The notes below the pieces were generated by a model. That model was given only the letters and a program-made list of their open reading frames with translations, was not told the DNA's origin and did no database searches. Of a stretch of 64,000 nt of DNA, positions 8,840 to 17,078 are shown piece by piece (position 1 is the stretch's first letter; each line of letters begins with the position of its first letter). The translations under genes were made by a program, and so were the position numbers. Source of the DNA: Sterolibacterium sp. (lineage in GTDB: Bacteria > Pseudomonadota > Gammaproteobacteria > Burkholderiales > Rhodocyclaceae). The stretch lies in the NCBI GenBank assembly GCA_028713555.1, contig JAQTOA010000005.1:1-64000 (forward strand), written 5' to 3'.

Positions 8840-10333
8840 CTAGCGGCTCTTGGTCCAGTAAGTCGCACCGGTGGCGGTCGTGGTGTCGTTAAGACGGCTC
8901 TGGAACAGGTAGGCGGCGGCCCCGCTCTTGTCTGCGCCCAGAATGCCGGTCACTGCCATGTTGGTGGGGCGAACCAACTGGCTTTGGCCCTCGAGAACGC
9001 CATTGGAGGTCACATTGCCTTGCGCCTGCAGCTTGAAGCGCTGGTCGGCCTGGCTCACCAGGTCCAGGCTGGTGCTGAAGCTGGCCTTGGCGAAATCGAC
9101 ATTGAGCTGGCCGTTTTCAACCCTGGCCACACTCAGCGCCTTGCGTGGTTCATCCAGAATATAGGCTTCGCTCTGCTGCAGGGCGAAGCCGATCGAACCT
9201 TCATGCGGCACTTGCCCGTCGGCAGACTTTTGCCGCAACAGGGCGAATTCGGAGTTCATCGCGATCAGGCGTGTGCTGCCATCCATAACCTTGATCAGGT
9301 CTACGTTTGCCGCCTGCTCCAGCACTGTCCGCCAGCGACCCCAGATAATCTGCGCGGGTGGCGGCACTTCCGGAACCACCGGGGCGATCACAACAGGAGC
9401 AGGAGCGACCACTTCTGGAACAACCGCTGGAGTACTCACCGCAGGAGTTACTGGAATACTCGCAACAGGAGGGGGGGCGGGAGTTAGTGTTGGAGTATTT
9501 GCCGGGGGGGTAACGATGGCCTGGATTTCATGCTGAAGATTGGCAGCCCTTTGCACCGTCATGACCTGTTCCGCCGGGCTCAAGACAAGTTCGCCCTTGG
9601 CGCCGCTGCCGCCGGCTTTCGCCTGCGGTTCGTCCGGACGCGCCGGGGCAGCGCCTTCGGGAGCCACCCCGACGCCACGCAGCAGTTGGGGGAAGGACTG
9701 CCCCTTGCTGACTTGCAACACCTGCCCAAGCTGGCTGGCGAATAGTTCGCGGCTGGTATCGCCTTCGCACGGACCCACGCCTTCCGGCCGGCATCCGTTT
9801 GCAAATGGGCTGACTACCACCCCGCCGGAAACCACCGCCACGCGCGCGGTATTTTGATCGGCAAAAACGGTAAAGTCGGTGCCGCGTACGCCGATGGCGG
9901 CCACCGGCGTGTTGAAACGGAAATTCTGCTTGGCCTGCTTGACGCCTTCGCCGGTGATGCTGCGCGCCACACCGCCCAACAATTCCAGCTTGACCCGGCT
10001 GTTCCCCGGCTGCTGCTTGTCGATATGGTAGGCCACGATTCTGGCCTGGGTGTTCGGGCGCAAAATCAGGAAACCTTCATCCACGGTTTTCAGGTAGAGG
10101 TAACCGTCTGCGCCGGTTGCAATCAGGCTGCCTTCTTCCACCGCCTGGCCCATCAGCAGCTGTTTGCTGTCGGCATGCACCGCGCCCGCCACGAACACCA
10201 CGCGCGCAGCCTCGCCAGCGTGCGCAAGCAGACCAGCCCCTGCCAGCAAGCCGGCAAGAATGAACTGGCCGGCCAGGCGGACGAGCGAACCGGATCGGCA
10301 GGGCATTTTGGAAAAAGGACTGTAATTAAACAT
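8840..10333 (-). CDS. FecR-domain periplasmic protein
   Basis: 497 residues. An N-terminal signal sequence (hydrophobic LAGQFILAGLLAGAGLL, cleavage near AHAGEA) is followed by a FecR domain at about 45-165 (FVAGAVHADSKQLLMGQAV, TGADGYLYLKT, NTPVAAIGVRGTDFTV). A Pro/Val-rich linker spans ~275-330, and a C-terminal domain that I do not recognise ends in YLFQSRLNDTT. No TonB receptor or ECF sigma factor is adjacent, so it is not a classical FecIRA module. FecR domains also occur beside CHASE2 cyclases, as here once the glycan genes are discounted. The ATG has GGGGG upstream. A perfect CRP-like site with correctly spaced -10 precedes it. Two C7 tracts lie in the linker. Confidence 0.8.
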   Translation of the reverse strand: MFNYSPFSKMPCRSGSLVRLAGQFILAGLLAGAGLLAHAGEAARVVFVAGAVHADSKQLLMGQAVEEGSLIATGADGYLYLKTVDEGFLILRPNTQARIVAYHIDKQQPGNSRVKLELLGGVARSITGEGVKQAKQNFRFNTPVAAIGVRGTDFTVFADQNTARVAVVSGGVVVSPFANGCRPEGVGPCEGDTSRELFASQLGQVLQVSKGQSFPQLLRGVGVAPEGAAPARPDEPQAKAGGSGAKGELVLSPAEQVMTVQRAANLQHEIQAIVTPPANTPTLTPAPPPVASIPVTPAVSTPAVVPEVVAPAPVVIAPVVPEVPPPAQIIWGRWRTVLEQAANVDLIKVMDGSTRLIAMNSEFALLRQKSADGQVPHEGSIGFALQQSEAYILDEPRKALSVARVENGQLNVDFAKASFSTSLDLVSQADQRFKLQAQGNVTSNGVLEGQSQLVRPTNMAVTGILGADKSGAAAYLFQSRLNDTTTATGATYWTKSR

Positions 10334-10350
10334 GGCGAACCCCCAAACCT

Positions 10351-10393
10351 ACACTAGCGCGAGTACGCAAAGTTTTCTGTGACAACGGTCACA
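10351..10393 (-). promoter_or_regulatory. Predicted CRP-dependent (class II) promoter of the fecR gene
   Basis: TGTGACAACGGTCACA (10378-10393) is a second perfect TGTGA-N6-TCACA site, 45-60 bp before the fecR start. On the minus strand a TAGTGT -10-like hexamer (10351-10356) is centred 32 bp from the centre of the site, which is the spacing of a class II CRP promoter (site at -41.5). The implied transcript start is about 10344, leaving a short leader that contains the GGGGG ribosome site. Confidence 0.6.
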
Positions 10394-10497
10394 CTCTTTG
10401 ATTCTAGCATAAGGGAAGGACTGAATAAGTCCGCCCTTGGCTACCGCTGTACTTCGAGAAATTTCCCTTGGCGATCCCGGGTTTGTGCTATCAATAA

Positions 10498-10632
10498 TTG
10501 CTTTCGCGCGTTAAATTCATGCTTGGCGCTGAAGAGTGGCACGCCCACCGTCCGCACCCCGGTAAAGAGACGAAGAAATACCAGGTCGAAGGCGTGCGCG
10601 AGTTTCTTAACTTATTGGAGATCAAGCCATGA
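10498..10632 (+). pseudogene. 5'-truncated hicA toxin remnant
   Basis: The frame ending at the TGA at 10630 reads WHAHRPHPGKETKKYQ then VEGVREFLNLLEIKP, which resembles the C-terminal half of HicA toxins (HRPHPxKExKxYQVxxVRxFL). It is closed upstream by a TAA at 10495, leaving about 44 codons where HicA has 60-85, and none of the three forward frames between 10394 and 10500 restores the N-terminal half. The stop overlaps the hicB start (ATGA), the usual hicAB coupling. The toxin is therefore probably dead by deletion. Confidence 0.65.
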
Positions 10633-10961
10633 GCAGCATGGCTTACAAGGGCTATACGGCCCGTGTCGATTTTGACGACAGAGACAACATCTTCGTTGGG
10701 CGCGTGCTCGGTGTGCGCGCCATCATCGGCTTTCATGGCGAAACCGTTGCGGAATTACGTTCCGACTTTGAGGCTGCCATCGACAGCATGATTGAAGATT
10801 GCAGGGCAATGGGAACCGAACCCGAGAAACCCGCCAGCGGTAAGATGATGTTGCGCGTCCCACCCGAAGTACATGGGTCGGCTCTCATAGCCGCCCAGGC
10901 CGCCGGGAAGAGCCTCAACCAATGGGCAACCGAGGTGTTGAAGGAAGCCGCTCACGCATGA
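10629..10961 (+). CDS. hicB: HicB-family antitoxin
   Basis: 110 residues. The N-terminal half is the HicB RNase H-like fold (YKGYTARVDFDDRDNIFVGRV, then GFHGETVAELRSDFEAAID). The C-terminal half, LRVPPEVHGSALIAAQAAG followed by KSLNQWATEVL, is a ribbon-helix-helix-type DNA-binding segment. The start overlaps the remnant hicA stop as ATGA, with GGAG eight bases upstream. HicB neutralises HicA and autorepresses the operon; here the toxin partner is truncated, so this antitoxin appears orphaned. It may persist as a repressor, as an anti-addiction module or simply as a relic. Confidence 0.85.
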   Translation: MSSMAYKGYTARVDFDDRDNIFVGRVLGVRAIIGFHGETVAELRSDFEAAIDSMIEDCRAMGTEPEKPASGKMMLRVPPEVHGSALIAAQAAGKSLNQWATEVLKEAAHA

Positions 10962-11123
10962 TCCTTCAGGGAGAGGTAAGCACCCGTCATTGCCCAACAC
11001 TATCAAATGCGCCCATTCTCATTCGGCCGTGGCAACAGCTTCGGCAAGTGTGCGAAAATGACTTATTTTTAGGCGGGCAAGCGTGAACGTGGCATTCTGG
11101 GTGCTCTGGAACATGGCGGAGGA

Positions 11124-11921
11124 ATGATGGCGGCGTTGCTGCGCCAGCTTTGGACCTACCGGGGATTCATTGCCGCCAACGTCAGGCGGGATATTGCCGG
11201 CCGCTACGCCGGCACGCTGCTGGGCGGCGCGTGGACGCTGCTGCAACCGCTGGCGATGATCCTGATCTACACCCTGGTGTTTTCGCAGTTGATGCACGCA
11301 CGACTTGCCGGCAGCGACTCGCCCTATGCCTACAGCATCTACCTGTGCGCCGGCACGCTGCCGTGGGTGTTGTTCGCCGAGTCGATTGGGCGAATGACCT
11401 CGGTGTTTCTGGAATACGGCAACCTGATCAAGAAGGCGCAGTTTCCCAAGGTGTGCCTGCCGGCGATTGCGCTGCTGGCGGCCAGCTTCAATTTCGTCGC
11501 GGCGTTTGCGATCTTCCTGGTATTCCTGACGATGATCGGCGCTTTTCCGGGTTGGCTGCTGCTGCCCTTCGCCGCGGTGCTGGCGGTGCAACTGGCGCTG
11601 GCGGCGGGCTTGGGGGTAATGTTGGGCACGCTGAATGTGTTTTTCCGCGACATCGGGCAGGCTACTACAGTGGGACTTCAATTCTGGTTCTGGCTGACGC
11701 CGATCGTGTACCCGCTGGCAGTCGTGCCGCAATGGCTGCAGGATGGACTGCGCTTCAACCCGATGGTGCCGATCGTGACAGCCTACCAGCGGATGCTGGT
11801 GAATGGCGCGCCGCCCGAGCTGGCGCCGCTGGTTTACCCGGCAGTGCTGGCGCTGCTGCTGGCGGCGCTGGGCTACCGGCTGTTTCGCCTCCATGGCGGC
11901 GAGATGGCGGACGAGTTGTGA
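11124..11921 (+). CDS. wzm: ABC-2 polysaccharide export permease (Wzm-like)
   Basis: 265 residues with six predicted membrane helices in the ABC-2 layout. The N-terminal region carries the motif RDIAGRYAGTLLGGAWTLLQP, and FFRDIGQ precedes the last helices; both are typical of O-antigen and capsule exporters (Wzm, TagG, KpsM). It would form the inner-membrane channel for a lipid-linked glycan. A GGAGG motif abuts the first ATG, so the second ATG at 11127 may be used. It heads a plus-strand run with two glycosyltransferases. Its ATPase partner Wzt is encoded on the opposite strand 6 kb away, which is unusual. Confidence 0.88.
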   Translation: MMAALLRQLWTYRGFIAANVRRDIAGRYAGTLLGGAWTLLQPLAMILIYTLVFSQLMHARLAGSDSPYAYSIYLCAGTLPWVLFAESIGRMTSVFLEYGNLIKKAQFPKVCLPAIALLAASFNFVAAFAIFLVFLTMIGAFPGWLLLPFAAVLAVQLALAAGLGVMLGTLNVFFRDIGQATTVGLQFWFWLTPIVYPLAVVPQWLQDGLRFNPMVPIVTAYQRMLVNGAPPELAPLVYPAVLALLLAALGYRLFRLHGGEMADEL

Positions 11922-11926
11922 CAGCC

Positions 11927-13150
11927 ATGCCGCGCATTCTTGTTTTCACCACCTATCCTTTCAACCGGCCCCTGCACGGCGGCCAGTTGCGTGCGGCCAA
12001 CCTCGCCGCCGCCTACCGTGCGGCGGGCTTCGAAGTGCAGACGCTGGCGGTGTATCAGGAGGAACATTACACCGATGTGACCACCCCGGACGACGTGGCT
12101 TTTCCGCGACATTCGCCTTTTCGCCTGTATCGCGGCGCCTCGCTGCCTTTTGTGGACGATCTGCTGTCGGGGGCGTTCGCTGCCGCGGACACTGTGGACG
12201 GCGGCGGCTACGCGCAAGTGCGCAGCCGGCTGCGGGCGCCACCCGACGCGATCCACCTCGAACAACCCTGGCTGCTGCCGCTGGCCGAGCGGCTGCTCGC
12301 TGAACCGGAGTTCGAGCGCTGCCGGCTGGTGTATGGCTCGCAGAACGTGGAGTGGCAACTGAAACAGCAGATTCTCGATTCTTATGCGGTCGCCGGCAGC
12401 GCGCCGGTAGTCGAGGAAATTCGTGCGCTGGAAGCCCGCGCCTGTGCGCGCGCCGACCTGGTGCTGGCGGTAGCAGAGGCGGATCTCGCCGCCTTGCAGG
12501 CGCTGGGCGCGCGCAAGTGCCTGCTGGCGCGTAACGGCATCGCCGCTGCGACGCCATCGGCGGCGGCGCTGGAGCGCTGGCAGCGGCAGTTCGACGGGCT
12601 GCGCTTCGCGCTGTTCGTGGGCAGCGCGCACCCGCCGAACATCAGCGGCTTCATCGATGTGGTCGGGCCGTCGCTGGCCTTCCTGCCACCCGACCGGGCG
12701 ATCTGCATCGCCGGCGGCGTAGGGCCGCACATCCGCGACCTGCCGCAACTGGCGCGCTGGTCACTGGTCAACGCACCACGGCTGCGGGTTCTCGGCATCC
12801 TCTCGGACGATGACCTGGCGGCGGTGAAGGCGCTGGCGCACATTTACATCCTGCCGATCCGCGAAGGCAGCGGTTCGAACATAAAGACCGCTGAGGCGTT
12901 GAACTCAGGCAAACCCGTGGTGGGCACCTCGGTGAGCTTTCGCGGCTACGAAGCAGCGGCGCGGGAACTTGCCGGCGTATATGTCGAGGACGACGCGGAT
13001 GGATTCCGGCAGCGGGTGACCCGGTTGCTGGAGTCGGAAGCGCGCCCGCCGGCGCCCGCACAGGCGGCGTTGCGCAACTCGCTGTTGTGGGAACGGACGC
13101 TGGCTGATGTGCCGGGGGCGGTGTTGCGCTGCATCGGGAGCCGCGCATGA
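11927..13150 (+). CDS. GT4-like glycosyltransferase
   Basis: About 407 residues. The N-terminus ILVFTTYPFNRPLHGGQLRA is a typical GT-B donor-free domain start with a glycine loop. The C-terminal half has FVGSAHPPNISG, LGILSDDDL and ILPIREGSGSNIKTAEAL, the usual nucleotide-sugar-binding region of GT4-type enzymes. I chose ATG at 11927; an in-frame GTG at 11918 overlaps the wzm stop and is possible. The stop overlaps the next gene as ATGA. It probably adds a sugar to the lipid-linked glycan exported by Wzm/Wzt. Donor and linkage cannot be told. Confidence 0.8.
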   Translation: MPRILVFTTYPFNRPLHGGQLRAANLAAAYRAAGFEVQTLAVYQEEHYTDVTTPDDVAFPRHSPFRLYRGASLPFVDDLLSGAFAAADTVDGGGYAQVRSRLRAPPDAIHLEQPWLLPLAERLLAEPEFERCRLVYGSQNVEWQLKQQILDSYAVAGSAPVVEEIRALEARACARADLVLAVAEADLAALQALGARKCLLARNGIAAATPSAAALERWQRQFDGLRFALFVGSAHPPNISGFIDVVGPSLAFLPPDRAICIAGGVGPHIRDLPQLARWSLVNAPRLRVLGILSDDDLAAVKALAHIYILPIREGSGSNIKTAEALNSGKPVVGTSVSFRGYEAAARELAGVYVEDDADGFRQRVTRLLESEARPPAPAQAALRNSLLWERTLADVPGAVLRCIGSRA

Positions 13151-14559
13151 GGGGCACCATCTGGTTCGACGTGACGACCTTGCGCGAGTGGCATGGCCGC
13201 CCTGCGGTGGGGATCGTCCGCACCGAACGGGAGATTTGTCGGCACTTCCTGGCTGAGTATGCCGACTGCACGCGCTTTTGCGTTTATGTTTCAGCGGGAT
13301 CGCGGCTGGTCGAACTGGAAGCGGGCGAAGTCGTGCGGCTGCTGGAACCGCCGCCACCGCAAGTGGCGGCGCCCGCCAAAGAACCCGCCAACTCACCCGC
13401 CAACGCACCCGTTGCAAGCCGCCCGCCAGCCGAGGAGCGGGTGAAAATGCTGGCGCTGCGGTTTCTGTCCTGGTTGCCGGAGCGCTGGCGCCACCCGATG
13501 AAGCAGCGTCTGTTGGCGCTGCGGCCGCGCGTGCACCAAGCCCTGAACCTGGCGCGGCAGCTGCGCGATCTTCTGCGCGGCACGCCGGTCCAAGTCCCGA
13601 GTGTCCCGCCACCGGCACCACCTGGCGACAAGGTTGCCGAGCTCGGTCCGCATGACGTTTATGTCTCGATGGGCCTGGATTGGACCTACAAGGACGTGGT
13701 GCGGCTGTTCGGCGAGAAGCGGCGGCGGGGATTCCGCATGATCCTGTTCTGCTACGACCTGATTCCCTACAAGCTGCCGCAATTGTTCGCGAACGACGTG
13801 GTGCGGAACTTCGCGCAGTATTTCGTGGACATGGCGTGGTGCGCCGATCATGTGTTCTGCATATCGGCGCACAGCCAGCGGGATTTCGCGGCCTTCCTGC
13901 TGGAAGCGCATCATGGCCGCGCGCCCGCTACCAGCGTGATCCCGCTCGGCTGCGAGATTTCGCCGCCCGATTACGGCCATGTGGCGGACGCAGTGCGGGC
14001 CTTGCTGGAACGGCCCTTCATCCTTTTCGTGTCGACCATCGAGCGACGCAAGAATCACGAGACGATCTACCGTGCCTACACACGACTGATCGATGCCGGC
14101 ATGAAGCCGCCGGTCGCGGTGTTCGTCGGCATGCGCGGCTGGGGGGTGGACGAACTGTTCAAGGACTTGTCGCTCGACCAGCGCGTGGCCGAGACCATCG
14201 TGGTGCTGCAGCACGTCAATGACGACGAGCTTTCCGCGCTCTACGAAAAGGCGCTGTTCACGGTCTATCCCTCGCTCTATGAGGGCTGGGGACTGCCGGT
14301 GGCGGAGAGTCTCGCGCACGGCAAGTTCTGTTTGGCCTCGAACACTTCGTCGCTGCCCGAGGCGGGGGGCGATCTGGTGCGCTACCTCGACCCGTGGGAT
14401 GTGCCTGCCTGGACGCAGGCGCTGCGCGAGCTGTTCGAGCAGCCGGAGGAAGTGGCCCGCCTTAACCGGCGGGCGCGCGAACTTTACCTTCCGCCGCGCT
14501 GGAAAGACGCGGCGCGAATGGTGTTCGAGACGGCACAGACGCTGGGGTCGATTGAGTAG
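13147..14559 (+). CDS. GT4 glycosyltransferase with proline-rich insert
   Basis: 470 residues. The frame begins IWFDVTTLREWHGRPAVGIVRTE, a start seen in GT4 enzymes of O-antigen loci, and contains ILFCYDLIPYKLPQLF, STIERRKNHETIYRAY and the E-x7-E motif SLYEGWGLPVAESLAHG. A Pro/Ala-rich linker (~75-100) and a basic stretch precede the conserved N-terminal half, an unusual insertion. It overlaps the preceding gene by ATGA, so the two are translationally coupled. Its stop codon touches the stop of the minus-strand GT4 gene with no base between. Likely role: glycan chain assembly in the cytoplasm. Confidence 0.85.
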   Translation: MRGTIWFDVTTLREWHGRPAVGIVRTEREICRHFLAEYADCTRFCVYVSAGSRLVELEAGEVVRLLEPPPPQVAAPAKEPANSPANAPVASRPPAEERVKMLALRFLSWLPERWRHPMKQRLLALRPRVHQALNLARQLRDLLRGTPVQVPSVPPPAPPGDKVAELGPHDVYVSMGLDWTYKDVVRLFGEKRRRGFRMILFCYDLIPYKLPQLFANDVVRNFAQYFVDMAWCADHVFCISAHSQRDFAAFLLEAHHGRAPATSVIPLGCEISPPDYGHVADAVRALLERPFILFVSTIERRKNHETIYRAYTRLIDAGMKPPVAVFVGMRGWGVDELFKDLSLDQRVAETIVVLQHVNDDELSALYEKALFTVYPSLYEGWGLPVAESLAHGKFCLASNTSSLPEAGGDLVRYLDPWDVPAWTQALRELFEQPEEVARLNRRARELYLPPRWKDAARMVFETAQTLGSIE

Positions 14560-15585
14560 TCAGGCAAGTAAGCGCTCGACGACATTTGGCCAGCCGATGT
14601 CGCGGGCCAGGTAGCTTTCGCGGCCGGCGACGCCCATGCGCGCCGCGCGCTGCGGGTCGGCGCAGACATCGTCGATGGCCGCGGCAACCGCCCGCGGCTC
14701 GGGCGCGGCGATGCGCCCGGTTTCACCCTCCACCACGAATTCAAGCGGACCGCCGGCATCCGTGCAGGTAATCACCGGCTTGGCGGCAAGCATGGCTTCG
14801 AGGGTGACGTAGCCGTAGTCTTCGTCATGGGGTGCGAAAAAGACGGCGGTGGCATGCGCATAGTAGGCGAGCAGTTCGTCCTCGCCGAGCCGGCCGAGGA
14901 AACGCACTCTGTGCTGCAGGCCGAGTTCCACCACGAGTTCCTTGAAGCGCTGCGAGTGACTGCCCTCGCCGGCGATCAGTGCGACCACCGGCGATTCGAC
15001 ATGGATCATGGCGCGAATCAGCAGGTCGATGCGCTTGAGGCTTTCGAGGCGGCTCACGGTAAAAATGTAAGGCAGGGCTTCGGCGCAATAGAGGCGCGTG
15101 GCGAGCGGCGGCGGGTGATAAAGCACCGGTGCGGCGACGCCGTTGTAGCGCAGCAGGCGCGCCGAGACGTTGCGCGAGATGGTGAACACCGGATGGGGCG
15201 GCGCCAGGGCGAGCGCGTCCTCGTCGTGGATGGCCTGCCGCAGGGCGCGCTCCTCCTCGCTCGCCCCCGTTTCGTCCCAGAGGTCGTAGACGCCGCGGTA
15301 CTGGTGCAACAGCCAGGTAACGCGGCCAGGGTAGTCGAGACAGTAGGCGGGAAAACGCAGAGCGATGACGCGCTCGGGATTATGCAGGTTGAGCGAGCGC
15401 AGGTCTTCGGCTTTCCAGGCTGCAATGCAGCGCCGCACGTCGGCGGTGGGAAAGAAGCGGAACGGCAGGCGGATGATTTCGGCCTGGTGCCCGGCCGCCT
15501 CGCAAGCCGCGCGCAAACCTTCGGCGAGAAGTTCCGCCCCGCCGCGCATGAAGGGCACCTGCACGTCGGCGATGACTATGCGCAT
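14560..15585 (-). CDS. GT4 glycosyltransferase
   Basis: 341 residues from ATG at 15585 (MRIVIADVQVPFMRGGAELL), overlapping the stop of the upstream methyltransferase by 10 bp. The C-terminal domain has YIFTVSRLESLKRIDLLIRA, FLGRLGEDELLAYYAHA and APHDEDYGYVTLEAMLA, the E-x7-E donor-binding motif of GT4 (the first E is replaced by D/E in the HDEDYG loop). It is the last gene of a minus-strand operon with wzt and the coiled-coil methyltransferase. It probably extends or initiates the same surface glycan. Confidence 0.83.
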   Translation of the reverse strand: MRIVIADVQVPFMRGGAELLAEGLRAACEAAGHQAEIIRLPFRFFPTADVRRCIAAWKAEDLRSLNLHNPERVIALRFPAYCLDYPGRVTWLLHQYRGVYDLWDETGASEEERALRQAIHDEDALALAPPHPVFTISRNVSARLLRYNGVAAPVLYHPPPLATRLYCAEALPYIFTVSRLESLKRIDLLIRAMIHVESPVVALIAGEGSHSQRFKELVVELGLQHRVRFLGRLGEDELLAYYAHATAVFFAPHDEDYGYVTLEAMLAAKPVITCTDAGGPLEFVVEGETGRIAAPEPRAVAAAIDDVCADPQRAARMGVAGRESYLARDIGWPNVVERLLA

Positions 15586-17075
15586 GGCGCCTGCTGCTTG
15601 CGCGCGACGATGCCATAGTCGCGCGAGATCCAGATGTAGCTCTCGATGCCGCCGAAAACATAGTCGGCGCTGTCGATGGCGCGCGGCGGTCCTTCGCTCC
15701 GCTCCTCGAAGAACCAGGCGCGGCTGTCGGCAAAGCCGCGGGCGCGGGCGAGGAAGACCAGGGTGTCGGGGTGGATCGGCCGCAGGTGGGTGGGATCGCG
15801 ATAAAAGTCGCAGGCGCCGACCAGGATGTTGCAGGGGTTGGGGGTCTCGAGCAGCATGACGCCGCCGGGAACCAGGACGCGACGGATTTCGTCGATCAGC
15901 CGCAACAGATGCGTGAAATCGAGGTGCTCGACGACGTGGAAGGCACTGACGATATGCTGGCTGGCGTCGGGCTGGCCAGCCAGCCAGGCGAAGGCATCCG
16001 CCTGCTCGGCGGCGAAGCCGCGTTCGCGGCAGAGGCCGACGACTGCGGCGTTGGCGTCGACGCCGCGCGCAGTCCAGCCGGATTCGGCGGCGAGTTCGAG
16101 CCATTCGCCGCGACCGCAGCCGAGATCGAGCACCGCAGCGCCGGCCGGGATGGCGTCAGCATGCAGCAGGTCGAGATAGGCGGCGAGACGACGCTTGACG
16201 GTTTCACGCGGGCCGCGAAAGCGGTTTTCAAAGTCGAGATAGAGGAGATCGAGATCCGGATCAGCGCCGGCGCTTGAATCGGCCAGAGCGGGCAGCGGCA
16301 AACGCTTTTCGGGCGGCCGCAGTCGGGAGAGGACAAGTTGTTCTTCGAGGCGGGCGATATCGCGCTGCAGGACAATCGCATGGGCATGCTTGCGCTCGAT
16401 GTGGGCATTCATTTGGCGGGCCCAGTCGAGCAGCATCCGGTTGAATGCCAGTTGCACGCCGAGGGCTTCGCGCTGCACCTTGAAGGCTGCGCGCTGCGCC
16501 TCGATGGCTGCGCGCTGTGTCTCGATGGTTTCGCTCTGTGCGTTGAAGGCCAGGCGCTGCGCCTCAATGGCTTCGCTCTGTGCGTTGAAGGCCAGGCGCT
16601 GCGCCTCAATGGCTTCTCGGTCCGCTTCGATCGCTTCGCGGTGTGCCTCAATGGCTGCGCGGTGTATGTTGAAAACTTCATACACGGGCCGCAGCAGCCA
16701 GCGCTCGATCCGACCAAGGAGCCGATGAAGCCAGCGCATGTAGCGGAAAGGAAAGCGCGAAAAAGGTTTGGGCAGGCGATCGAGCGGCTGCACAACCTGT
16801 GACAGATGATCGACCGGCTCTGCTGGCTGTAACGGACGATCGACCGGCTGCCCGCCCTGTGGGAGACGCTCGACCGAACTTGCTGGCTGAGGCAACTCGA
16901 CTGGCTGCGCAAGTTGCTGCAACCGGTCTAACAGGGCGATGGTTTCGGGACGCATGGCGGCATGTTCGACCGCCACGGGGTCGGTTTCGATCAGCTCGCG
17001 GTAGCTTGCGTTGCGCCGCCAGATTTCGCGGTGGATTTGTTCGATAAGCCGGTCGGCGTCGGGAAGCGGTTGCAT
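15576..17075 (-). CDS. Coiled-coil methyltransferase, candidate glycan chain terminator
   Basis: 499 residues. A Pro/Gln-rich N-terminal stretch is followed by a long heptad region at ~140-215 built from units like REAIEAQ, LAFNAQS and RAAIEAQ, and then by a class I SAM methyltransferase (motif I VLDLGCGRGEWLEL, then FHVVEHL and LLETPNP). It lies 3 bp after wzt. In the E. coli O8/O9a systems a methyltransferase joined to a coiled coil (WbdD) caps the growing O antigen, the coil sets the chain length, and the Wzt C-terminal domain reads the cap. The architecture here is in reverse order but has the same parts beside a Wzt with a C-terminal domain. That role is inference; no kinase domain is present. 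Confidence 0.78.
   Translation of the reverse strand: MQPLPDADRLIEQIHREIWRRNASYRELIETDPVAVEHAAMRPETIALLDRLQQLAQPVELPQPASSVERLPQGGQPVDRPLQPAEPVDHLSQVVQPLDRLPKPFSRFPFRYMRWLHRLLGRIERWLLRPVYEVFNIHRAAIEAHREAIEADREAIEAQRLAFNAQSEAIEAQRLAFNAQSETIETQRAAIEAQRAAFKVQREALGVQLAFNRMLLDWARQMNAHIERKHAHAIVLQRDIARLEEQLVLSRLRPPEKRLPLPALADSSAGADPDLDLLYLDFENRFRGPRETVKRRLAAYLDLLHADAIPAGAAVLDLGCGRGEWLELAAESGWTARGVDANAAVVGLCRERGFAAEQADAFAWLAGQPDASQHIVSAFHVVEHLDFTHLLRLIDEIRRVLVPGGVMLLETPNPCNILVGACDFYRDPTHLRPIHPDTLVFLARARGFADSRAWFFEERSEGPPRAIDSADYVFGGIESYIWISRDYGIVARKQQAPCA
16531..16614 (-). repeat. Perfect 42-bp tandem duplication in coiled-coil region
   Basis: Two adjacent copies of 42 bp (16531-16572 and 16573-16614) are identical. 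Each encodes 14 residues (EAIEAQRLAFNAQS phase), exactly two heptads. The surrounding 16440-16680 is a looser 21-bp quasi-repeat, one heptad per unit. Confidence 0.92.
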
Positions 17076-17078
17076 GGC

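Noticed and set aside
10379-10500. Search for the missing N-terminal half of hicA in other forward frames
   Set aside because: None of the three frames has HicA-like residues, so a simple frameshift does not explain the truncation.
11019-11894. Minus-strand Gln/Arg-rich frame opposite wzm
   Set aside because: Composition is a shadow of the hydrophobic wzm codons.
11150-11926. Open plus-strand frame preceding and continuous with the GT4-like gene at 11927, overlapping wzm
   Set aside because: The first 260 codons are a shifted reading of wzm with no protein logic; the true glycosyltransferase starts at 11927.
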